Part shown: positions 6,843-13,351 of the stretch, piece after piece
How positions within the stretch are numbered: position 1 is the stretch's first letter
Layout of the letters: the number at the start of each line of letters is the position of its first letter
Made by a program: the position numbers and the translations under genes
Source: Victivallales bacterium
Lineage (GTDB): Bacteria; Verrucomicrobiota; Lentisphaeria; Victivallales; SZUA-371
Direction: 5' to 3'
Length of the DNA: 15,136 nt
NCBI GenBank assembly: GCA_028691155.1
Contig: JAQUZV010000003.1
Coordinates: 7,256 to 22,391 of the forward strand
Notes under the pieces: model-generated
Told to the model about the DNA's origin: nothing
What the model saw: the letters and a program-made list of their open reading frames with translations, nothing else
Databases searched by the model: none

Positions 6843-7562
6843 ATGGCGAAAAAGGCGAAAAAAACGAAAGATGCGCAGATTACCGATATGCTGCTTGACG
6901 ATTTTGACAAATTTGAACATTTCATGGTCAACAACCTGAGAAATATTCTGATCGGCTGCGTTATTCTGATTGTGCTGGTGGCCATCGGCGCCATTGGTTA
7001 TTCCATATACAATGCATCGGAAAATAAGGCGAATGATGCCATCGCCGCCGCCGATACCATACCGGAACTGCAACAGGTCATCAAAAAATATTCCGGTCGG
7101 GAAGCGGTGTGGTCCGCCTATCAGAAAATGATTAAAATTCAGGTGGGTAAAAAAGATTTTGCGGCGGCGCTGGAAAATTCCCGTGCTTTGCTGGCATTGA
7201 ACGTGCCCGAAGAGATGCGCTGGCCGCTGGAATTGAATATCGGCTATCTGCTGGAAATGGATCGTAAGTTGCCGGAGGCCGTGACGCAGTTCGCCGCCAT
7301 TACCAAAGACAATACTTTTCCCACCAACGTGCGGATGGAAGCATACTACTCCGCCGGGCGCCTGGAATTGGAACAGCATCATGATGCGGCGGCGAAGAGC
7401 TATCTGGAAGTTGTGGCCAAGGAGCAGCCGGACATGGCGGCCGGAGAAAGCACATTATGGCCCAAGATGGCATTGATGAGCCTGACGGATATGCAGAAAC
7501 TGGAACAGGCCATCAGTCGGGACGGCGCCGGGAAAAAAGCGGCGGCCCCCGCCGGCAAATAA
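6843..7562 (+). CDS. Membrane-anchored TPR-like protein resembling YfgM
   Basis: The 239-residue product begins with a strongly basic cytoplasmic tail (MAKKAKKTK). It then has one transmembrane helix at about residues 34-54 and an extracytoplasmic helical region with TPR-like units (for example A...Y..G.LELEQHHDAAAKSYLEVV, 168-191) and an Ala/Lys-rich end. This N-in single-span plus TPR layout is that of the YfgM/TPR_21 group, which in E. coli is an ancillary SecYEG-associated periplasmic chaperone partner; the function here is inferred from layout only. The start at 6843 is supported by AAAGGAA (6828-6834) eight bases upstream; the in-frame extension to 6807 has no comparable RBS. The RNA methyltransferase begins 4 bases after its stop, so the two are co-transcribed. 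Confidence 0.72.
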   Translation: MAKKAKKTKDAQITDMLLDDFDKFEHFMVNNLRNILIGCVILIVLVAIGAIGYSIYNASENKANDAIAAADTIPELQQVIKKYSGREAVWSAYQKMIKIQVGKKDFAAALENSRALLALNVPEEMRWPLELNIGYLLEMDRKLPEAVTQFAAITKDNTFPTNVRMEAYYSAGRLELEQHHDAAAKSYLEVVAKEQPDMAAGESTLWPKMALMSLTDMQKLEQAISRDGAGKKAAAPAGK

Positions 7563-7566
7563 TATT

Positions 7567-8376
7567 ATGTCCGCCGCCGCCGATACCCCCGATGCCGGAA
7601 CCGGTCTCGGGATGACACGCCGTCGGGAAATGTTGCTCCGGGCGCTGGCGACCCGGCACGGCCGGAAAAAATATGGTCTTTGCCTCTGCGAAGGGATGCG
7701 CTGTTGCCGCGATCTTTATCTTTCCGCTCCCGAACTCATCGCTTTTATGGTTTGCGCCGACGATCTGGTCGATAATTTTCCCGGTCGGGACGTCATTCGC
7801 ATTCCGCGTGACGGCTTTCGTAAATTCAGCGCCACGGTGGCGTCGCCGGGGATTATGGCGGTGGCGCGGCGGCCGCAACCGGTTGCCGGAGCACCGCGGG
7901 ACCCGTTTGTGCTGGTTCTGGACCGGGTCGCCGACCCGGGCAATTTCGGGACCATCATTCGTACCGCCCGGGCCGTTGGACTGCGGGAAATCTGGTATAC
8001 CGCCGGGGCGGCGGATCCGTTCAGCGATAAAGTTATCCGGGCGGCCATGGCCTCGCAGTTCGTGATCGGCATGCGGGAGTTTCCCGATTTGGAAGCCGTG
8101 GCCGCCGCGTTGCGGCAATATGGCTATGAGCATATTTATCGTACCGATGTCAATGCCGGCGCCGACTGTTTTACCGCGGCGTCACTGTTTGAACGGACGG
8201 CTATTGTGATGGGCAGTGAGGCCCACGGGGCCGGGCCGATCGCCGGGGCAACGGCGTTGACGATTCCGATGCCAGGGGATGCCGAATCGCTTAATGTGGC
8301 CCAGGCGGCGACCGTGATCCTTTTCGAATATGTTCGTCGGAGTCAACTCCGGAACGGCGCGGCAACGGCAATATGA
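7567..8376 (+). CDS. SpoU/TrmH-family (SPOUT) RNA 2'-O-ribose methyltransferase
   Basis: The 269-residue product has all three SPOUT/TrmH motifs. Motif 1 is DPGNFGTIIRTA (123-134), with the conserved Asn126 and catalytic-type Arg132. Motif 2 is IVMGSEAHG (213-221). Motif 3 is IPMPGDAESLNVAQAA (233-248), which with motif 2 forms the knotted AdoMet site. Residues 30-110 resemble the N-terminal RNA-binding domain (HGRKKYGLCLCEG) seen in RlmB/TrmH-like enzymes. Such enzymes methylate a ribose 2'-OH in rRNA or tRNA; the target cannot be told from sequence. The ATG at 7567 is 4 bases after the previous stop and lacks a clear RBS. An in-frame ATG at 7612 (MTRRREML) is an alternative that would remove only a low-complexity leader. 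Confidence 0.9.
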   Translation: MSAAADTPDAGTGLGMTRRREMLLRALATRHGRKKYGLCLCEGMRCCRDLYLSAPELIAFMVCADDLVDNFPGRDVIRIPRDGFRKFSATVASPGIMAVARRPQPVAGAPRDPFVLVLDRVADPGNFGTIIRTARAVGLREIWYTAGAADPFSDKVIRAAMASQFVIGMREFPDLEAVAAALRQYGYEHIYRTDVNAGADCFTAASLFERTAIVMGSEAHGAGPIAGATALTIPMPGDAESLNVAQAATVILFEYVRRSQLRNGAATAI

Positions 8377-8380
8377 CCCG

Positions 8381-8397
8381 ATCCGGCCGGGCCGGAT
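8381..8397. terminator. GC-rich hairpin after the RNA methyltransferase gene
   Basis: ATCCGGC (8381-8387) and GCCGGAT (8391-8397) form a perfect 7-bp stem with a 3-base loop, beginning 5 bases after the stop codon. No T-tract follows on either strand, so it may be a weak terminator, an mRNA-stabilising hairpin or a chance palindrome in GC-rich DNA. Confidence 0.3.
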
Positions 8398-8473
8398 AGA
8401 ACAACGTCGGCGTCTGGTGACGGCGTGCCCGGAGCGTAAAGGGCGGTAATATAAATTGGTCTGAGGTGAAATT

Positions 8474-9142
8474 ATGGCCGTGGAAGTACTTAATGCGATT
8501 CCGCTGCGGCCGCCGTTGCCCGAGATTATGCGGCGGTTGGGTTATAACCGCCATCGCAATGAGGTCATGGCAGAACGGCAGCGTCGGCTTATCGATGCGG
8601 CCATTGCCGCGGGATTTGCGCTTCGCCGGCCGCGGGGCTGCCGGATTCGGCTCGAGCCGATTGCCGTGGAAAAAAATCTGGTCCGCCTGGCCGACGGGAC
8701 GGTTTTTGCCAGTGGCGGACTGGCGGCGCTGGTGCAGGACAGCCATGCGCTCTGGCTGGCGGCGGTGACCGTCGGCGCGGAGATATCCCGCGCCGGGGCG
8801 GCACTGGCGGCGGCCGGCGACGGCACCGCGGCGGCCATTTACGACGCGGTCGGCAGTGAAACCGCCGACGCGGCCATGGACTGGCTGCAACGTTATCAGG
8901 CGGCGCAACTGACGCGCTCAGGAGAAAAACTGACCCGGAGACGCTTTTCTCCGGGATATTCGGATCTGGGTTTGGAGGCGCAACGCGATATCTTCCGTCT
9001 TTTACATTTGGAGGATTTCGGCATGAGCCTGACCGATCGTCTGTTCATGATGCCGGAGAAGTCGGTGACGGCTTTCGCGGGCATAGAATTCAACCCCCCA
9101 ATCCCGACGGAGGGAAAAAATAATGACACGACAGGAATTTAA
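8474..9142 (+). CDS. Stand-alone MetH reactivation (AdoMet-binding) domain protein
   Basis: The 222-residue product corresponds to the C-terminal activation domain that is part of one chain in E. coli MetH. Its diagnostic AdoMet-binding motif is RRFSPGYSDLGLEAQ (156-170; Arg157, Gly161, Tyr162), equivalent to the R..PGYP segment of MetH. It also has MMPEKSVTAFAG (192-203), typical of the domain's end. It would use AdoMet to remethylate cob(II)alamin that has become oxidised during MetH turnover, with an electron donor. The ATG at 8474 has a GAGGTGA RBS 4 bases upstream. Its last 20 bases overlap the start of metH, giving translational coupling of two halves that must dock together. The free-standing form is known from Thermotoga maritima (TM0269). 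Confidence 0.92.
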   Translation: MAVEVLNAIPLRPPLPEIMRRLGYNRHRNEVMAERQRRLIDAAIAAGFALRRPRGCRIRLEPIAVEKNLVRLADGTVFASGGLAALVQDSHALWLAAVTVGAEISRAGAALAAAGDGTAAAIYDAVGSETADAAMDWLQRYQAAQLTRSGEKLTRRRFSPGYSDLGLEAQRDIFRLLHLEDFGMSLTDRLFMMPEKSVTAFAGIEFNPPIPTEGKNNDTTGI

Positions 9143-11528
9143 ACGCCTTGTTGCCGATAAAATTGTTATCCTCGACGGCGCCACCGGCACCGAGCTGGCC
9201 AAGCGTGGTATGCCTGCCGGGGTGTGCCCGGAGTTGTGGGTGACGGAGCACCCCGAAGCGATTATTGCGGTGCAGCAGGAGTATTGCGCGGCCGGTGCGG
9301 ATATCGTTTACGTGCCTTCTTTCGGCGGCAATCGCTGTAAACTGACCGAATTCGGCCTGGCCGACCGGCTTCATGAACTCAACCGCGCACTGGCGCTTCT
9401 GTCGCGCCGTGCCGTGGGTGACCGTCTGGCTTTCGGTGATCTGGCGCCGACCGGACAATTTGTTTTTCCCATCGGCGAACTGCCGTTCGAGGAAGCGGTA
9501 AATATTTACAAGGAACAGGTCCGTGCGTTGCTGGACGGCGGGGTGGACGGCTTTGTCATCGAGACCATGATGGACCTGCAGGAGGCCCGTGCCGCGTTAC
9601 TGGCGGTGCGCGAGAGCTGCGATCTGCCGGTTATGGTGACCATGACGTTCAACGAGGACGGACGCAGCCTTACCGGTAACGATCCGATTTCGGCCCTGGT
9701 TGCGCTTCAGGCGCTGGGCGCCGACGCTTTCGGCTGCAATTGTTCCACCGGACCCCGGAATATGATCGAAATTATCCGCGGCATCAAACCTTACGCCCGG
9801 ATTCCTCTGATTGCCAAACCCAATGCCGGAATGCCGCGTTTGATCGATGGAAAGACCGTTTTCGGGATGGGACCGGAGGAGTTCGGCTCCTTTGCCCCGG
9901 CCTTTGCCGCCGCTGGAATTAATCTGCTCGGCGGTTGTTGCGGTTCCACGCCGGAACACATTCGTTGCCAGGCGGCCTTGGCGGGACAACATGCGCCGCT
10001 GCCGCCGCAACCGGCGGTGCGCGGGGCGGTGTGTTCCGCCCGTAAAACCCGGCTGTTGGCGGCGGATCGGCCTTTTGCCGTTATCGGCGAGCGAATCAAC
10101 CCGACCGGAAAAAAGGCCTTGCAGGCCGAATTGCGGGAAGGCAAGCTCAATCTGGTTCGGAAATTCGCCGCCGAACAGACGGAGCAGGGGGCGGCGTTGC
10201 TGGATGTCAACATGGGGCTGTCCGGCATCGATGAGAAAGAAATGATGGTCAAAACTCTGGCTATGCTGGTGCCTGCGTTCGATACGCCGTTGTGTTTCGA
10301 TTCGACCGATCCGGAAGTGATGGAGGCGGCGTTGCGTCTTTATCCCGGCCGGGCCCTGGTCAATTCGGTGTCGGCGGAGAAGGAGCGCATTGAAAAAATG
10401 TTGCCGACGGCGGCCAAATACGGGGCCATGCTGATTCTGCTGCCGCTGACCGATGCCGGAATTCCCGCCACGGCCGCGGAACGGATCGAAACGGTGAAAT
10501 ATTTGTGTGACAAGGCCGCCGAGTACGGTTATGAAAAAGCCGATCTCTGCGTCGATGCGCTGATTATGACCATATCTTCCAATCAGGCGGCGGCCGGTGT
10601 TTCCTTGGAGCTGATCGAATGGTGCAGCCGGGAGTTCGGGATCAATACCGTCTGCGGGCTGTCGAACGTCAGTTTCGGGATGCCGCAGCGGCCATTGCTC
10701 AATGCGACGTTCCTGGGGATGGCAATCGGTCGTGGACTCAATATGGCCATCGCCAATCCGGCAACGCAGGAAATTACCGATCTGGTGGCGGCTTCCGATG
10801 CCCTCAACGGTCGGGATCGCAAAATGAGTGCCTTTGTCGGGCGTTACTCCGGCGCGGCGGCGACCGCCGCCGCTGTCGCGGCTCCGGGGCGCGAAATTTC
10901 TCCGGAACAGCGGGTGTTCGATTGTGTCATGCGGGGCGATGAGGAGGCGATTGCCGCCGCCATCGAAGCGGCGTTGAACGGTGGGTTTACGCCGCAGCAA
11001 CTGGTGGACGAGGCGTTGATTCCGGCCATCAACCGGGTCGGGGAAAAATTCGAGAAAAAAGAATATTTTCTGCCGCAACTGATTATGAGCGCCGACGCCA
11101 TGCGCCGTGGCTTTGCCGTGTTGGAACCGTTGTTGCAGCATGATGGCGCCGACGCCGGATCGCGGCCGCGAATTGTGCTGGCTACGGTCAAGGGCGATAT
11201 CCATGATATCGGAAAAAATATCGTCGGTTTGATGTTGCGCAATTATGGTTTCGAAGTGTTTGACCTCGGGAAGGATGTACCGGCGGAGACCATTCTGGAT
11301 GCGGCGGTGGCGCACCGGGTCGACCTGATCGGGCTGTCGGCGTTGATGACCACCACCATGACGGCCATGAAAGAGGTGATTGCCCTGGCGAAGGATCGCC
11401 GTCTGGACAACTTGCGCTTCATCGTCGGCGGGGCGGTGGTCGATCAGGCTTATGCCGACGAGATCGGCGCTCATTATGCCAAAGATGCGCTGGATGCGGT
11501 TCGCGTGGCCACGAAACTTTTACCCTGA
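9123..11528 (+). CDS. metH: Cobalamin-dependent methionine synthase, catalytic and B12 modules, without activation domain
   Basis: This 801-residue enzyme transfers a methyl group from methyltetrahydrofolate via cobalamin to homocysteine. Domains in order: the homocysteine-binding barrel (1-300), opening with ILDGATGTEL, has the zinc site Cys207 (GCNCS) and Cys272-Cys273 (GGCCGS). The pterin-binding barrel is at about 318-580 (VIGERINPTG, DVNMG, DSTDP). The B12 cap helices are at about 595-685. The Rossmann-like B12 domain has DIHDIG, in which His694 is the cobalt ligand. The chain stops right after the B12 domain (VRVATKLLP), about 400 residues short of E. coli MetH. The missing module is the preceding gene. 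GGAGGG (9109-9114) precedes the ATG. No frameshift or lost catalytic residue is visible. Confidence 0.97.
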   Translation: MTRQEFKRLVADKIVILDGATGTELAKRGMPAGVCPELWVTEHPEAIIAVQQEYCAAGADIVYVPSFGGNRCKLTEFGLADRLHELNRALALLSRRAVGDRLAFGDLAPTGQFVFPIGELPFEEAVNIYKEQVRALLDGGVDGFVIETMMDLQEARAALLAVRESCDLPVMVTMTFNEDGRSLTGNDPISALVALQALGADAFGCNCSTGPRNMIEIIRGIKPYARIPLIAKPNAGMPRLIDGKTVFGMGPEEFGSFAPAFAAAGINLLGGCCGSTPEHIRCQAALAGQHAPLPPQPAVRGAVCSARKTRLLAADRPFAVIGERINPTGKKALQAELREGKLNLVRKFAAEQTEQGAALLDVNMGLSGIDEKEMMVKTLAMLVPAFDTPLCFDSTDPEVMEAALRLYPGRALVNSVSAEKERIEKMLPTAAKYGAMLILLPLTDAGIPATAAERIETVKYLCDKAAEYGYEKADLCVDALIMTISSNQAAAGVSLELIEWCSREFGINTVCGLSNVSFGMPQRPLLNATFLGMAIGRGLNMAIANPATQEITDLVAASDALNGRDRKMSAFVGRYSGAAATAAAVAAPGREISPEQRVFDCVMRGDEEAIAAAIEAALNGGFTPQQLVDEALIPAINRVGEKFEKKEYFLPQLIMSADAMRRGFAVLEPLLQHDGADAGSRPRIVLATVKGDIHDIGKNIVGLMLRNYGFEVFDLGKDVPAETILDAAVAHRVDLIGLSALMTTTMTAMKEVIALAKDRRLDNLRFIVGGAVVDQAYADEIGAHYAKDALDAVRVATKLLP

Positions 11529-11561
11529 GTATGGCGGCGGAAGAGGGTTGCCGGCAAGACG

Positions 11562-11602
11562 AAAAAATACCCGGCTGCAACCGCAACCGGTTGCAACCGG
11601 GT
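11562..11602 (-). terminator. Strong hairpin with a U-tract on the minus strand
   Basis: ACCCGGCTGCAACCG (11569-11583) pairs with CGGTTGCAACCGGGT (11588-11602) in a 15-bp stem with one mismatch and a 4-base loop. Six A residues at 11562-11567 precede it on the plus strand. Read leftward this is a hairpin followed by A then six T, the form of a rho-independent terminator for a minus-strand transcript. Read rightward it lies 40 bases after the metH stop but is followed by a C/T-mixed run, not a clean T-tract. It could serve metH as a T-poor terminator, or end a leftward transcript from the AT-rich gap. Confidence 0.5.
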
Positions 11603-12057
11603 TCCCTCCTCCCCGTTCATGACCATAGCCCGACTCGTTTTATCGCCGTTATCCCCGAACGACAACAAATCGCGTAACTTTATCCTGTCCCCCGACGGAT
11701 ATCGCTATGGCCCGATTTTCAAATAGCTGTTTAACTTTTACTATCTGATATCCCACCATTGTATATGCATACGAATATTTTGTGCCAACTCGCATGAAGT
11801 ATATACTATCTCTTTGATGGATAGGATGTTGCTGTAAATAAAAATTGATGGGGTTATTTCTGATCGGTATCAATGAAAGTGGATGTGCTTGTAGGGGATA
11901 ATGACGGTATAGTGTTGATGATGTGATGATTTAGTGCTTTTTGTTGTCGAATGGCAATGTAAAGAAAAGTTGATGCGGTTCAATGGGGAAACGGGACGGA
12001 GAGAGAAATTTCATCGCTTTTCGATTTTGTGTCCTGGCAGTTGCGGTTTTATGGATG
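11603..12057. other. AT-richer intergenic stretch between metH and the CII-like gene
   Basis: About 455 bases without a supportable gene. A minus-strand frame (11649-11873, TTG start; or from an ATG at 11795 giving 48 residues beginning MRVGTKYSYAY) ends 47 bases before the leftward terminator-like hairpin, but it has no clear RBS or recognisable domain. Short GATG-rich runs occur near 11915-11935. The lower GC content stands out from metH and frr. Confidence 0.4.
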
Positions 12058-12063
12058 TATAAT
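12058..12063 (+). promoter_or_regulatory. Consensus -10 element before the CII-like gene
   Basis: A perfect TATAAT lies 29 bases before the ATG at 12093. The hexamer 17 bases upstream (TGGCAG, 12035-12040) is a poor -35, so either the promoter is regulated or activator-dependent, or the match is fortuitous in AT-rich DNA. Confidence 0.4.
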
Positions 12064-12092
12064 GAAGCCAACACCATGACCAGGGGGTGCTT

Positions 12093-12542
12093 ATGGACAG
12101 TAAAACTGCGATGCGGCAGGCCTGCGAACAGGCCGGGGTCAAAAATGTTGCCGCCGCCTTGAATGTTTCGCAGACGGCGCTTTACAATCAGATCAACGAT
12201 AAGAATCGTTCCGATCCGTTGCAGCGATTCGTGGATTTCGTCAATGCCTGTGGTGATGATATGCCGTTGCATTGGGCCTGTGAGGAGTGCAACGGTGTTT
12301 TTATCAGAAATCCGGACATCCGGGTCGATCCCGATACTTCCGTCAATCAATCCATTTCCGATTCCCTGAAGAAATTCAGCGATGTTATTCGCGAGATCAG
12401 CGTGGCCATCTCCGACCAGCATATTACTCCCGACGAGGCCGAGAGCATCCGTCAGGAATGGGAAGGGCTGAAAACGCTGATGGAAGCATTTGTGCTGTCC
12501 TGCGAGTTCGGCTATCACAACCCGGCGCCGCCGGAGATTTGA
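12093..12542 (+). CDS. Phage CII/CP76-type DNA-binding regulator
   Basis: The 149-residue protein has an N-terminal helix-turn-helix (residues 16-35, VKNVAAALNVSQTALYNQIN). An acidic helical remainder follows (SISDSLKKFSDVIREISVAI, then ITPDEAESIRQEWEGLKTLM). The order of HTH, a line like RFVDFVNACGDDMPLHW, and a C-terminal helical region matches the Phage_CP76/CII-like regulator family, which controls lysogeny genes in Gram-negative phages. The start at 12093 has GGGGG (12083-12087) at good spacing; a GTG at 12087 is in frame but less likely. No phage structural, integrase or repressor gene lies within the window, so it is either a domesticated regulator or a lone prophage relic. Its targets are unknown. 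The HTH call is firm and the family name moderately so. Confidence 0.75.
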   Translation: MDSKTAMRQACEQAGVKNVAAALNVSQTALYNQINDKNRSDPLQRFVDFVNACGDDMPLHWACEECNGVFIRNPDIRVDPDTSVNQSISDSLKKFSDVIREISVAISDQHITPDEAESIRQEWEGLKTLMEAFVLSCEFGYHNPAPPEI

Positions 12543-12627
12543 CGTTGTCCGGGTTCGGTCGTCGGACATTGCCTGCGCCGGCGGCAATGAAATAATGCCG
12601 GAGTCGGTGCGGGGATAATATCGGGAA

Positions 12628-12660
12628 AAAATGTCACTGCCGTTTGAACGACGACATTTT
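12628..12660 (+). terminator. Possible hairpin between the CII-like gene and frr
   Basis: AAAATGTC (12628-12635) and GACATTTT (12653-12660) are perfect inverted repeats around a 17-base loop that itself contains the near-palindrome CGTTTGAACG (12641-12650). It ends in four T residues and lies 86 bases after the CII-like stop and 97 bases before frr. It may be a weak terminator, or an operator for a dimeric HTH protein such as the one encoded just upstream. Confidence 0.3.
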
Positions 12661-12756
12661 CAGGTTAAATTAATTCCATATCCGTCAGGTGGAAAACCGC
12701 ATATATAAATGGAATTATTGACGATAAAAACAATTTTTTAACCATGGAGCGATTTT

Positions 12757-13323
12757 ATGAGCGAGTCCATTGACAATCTTCTCGAAACCCTGGAAGAACA
12801 TATGATGAAAACCATCGATGCCATGCATCATGATTTTTCCGCGGTTCGGACCGGCAAGGCCTCTCCGGCGCTGGTGGAAAATATTACGGTGGATTATTAC
12901 GGTACGCCGACGCGGCTAAGAGAATTGGCCGGAATTACCGTGCCCGAAGCCAAGATGCTCATGATTCAGCCCTGGGATCCGTCGGTGGTGAGCGCGATCG
13001 AAAAAGCTATTCTGGCCTCGAATATCGGCATTTCCCCGGTCAGCGACGGACGGGTGCTTCGGTTGCCGATTCCCGAATTGAGCGAAGAACGGCGCCACGA
13101 CCTCACCAAACAGGTTAAGGGCCGTTCGGAAGACGCTAAAATTGCGATCCGCAATATCCGGCGCGACGGTAACGACGCGGCGAAAAAAGCCCAGAAGGGC
13201 GGCGAATTGACCGAAGATGAACTCAAACAACGGCTCGATGAGATCCAGAAACTGACCGATGATTATGTGACTCAGGTTGACAAAATCCTGGCGGAAAAAG
13301 AAAAAGACCTGATGAATATTTGA
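12757..13323 (+). CDS. frr: Ribosome recycling factor
   Basis: The 188-residue product is RRF at its normal length (about 185). It releases ribosomes from mRNA after termination together with EF-G. Family hallmarks are VRTGKASPAL (30-39), VDYYGTPT (45-52), a central domain containing MIQPWDPS (68-75), RLPIPELSEERR (101-112) and the C-terminal helix with KLTDDYVTQVDKILAEKEKDL. The ATG at 12757 has GGAG (12745-12748) eight bases upstream. In many bacteria frr follows pyrH; here the gene before it is a CII-like regulator across a 214-base gap, so it probably has its own promoter, although I could not pick a convincing one from the AT-rich leader. The next gene begins 28 bases downstream. Confidence 0.98.
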   Translation: MSESIDNLLETLEEHMMKTIDAMHHDFSAVRTGKASPALVENITVDYYGTPTRLRELAGITVPEAKMLMIQPWDPSVVSAIEKAILASNIGISPVSDGRVLRLPIPELSEERRHDLTKQVKGRSEDAKIAIRNIRRDGNDAAKKAQKGGELTEDELKQRLDEIQKLTDDYVTQVDKILAEKEKDLMNI

Positions 13324-13351
13324 TGCTCCGGTTTTCCGGGACGGCAAACTT

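Noticed and set aside
9597..11474. 625-codon minus-strand open frame opposite metH
   Set aside because: The metH frame contains every catalytic motif; the antisense product is rich in His/Arg/Gln low-complexity runs typical of shadow frames in GC-rich DNA.
11931..12587. 218-codon minus-strand open frame covering the CII-like gene
   Set aside because: The plus strand has an HTH protein with RBS and -10 element; the antisense product shows no domain.
12700..12756. Candidate frr promoters (TATATAAAT near 12704; TTGACG near 12718)
   Set aside because: Neither hexamer has a partner at acceptable spacing; AT-rich DNA gives such matches by chance.
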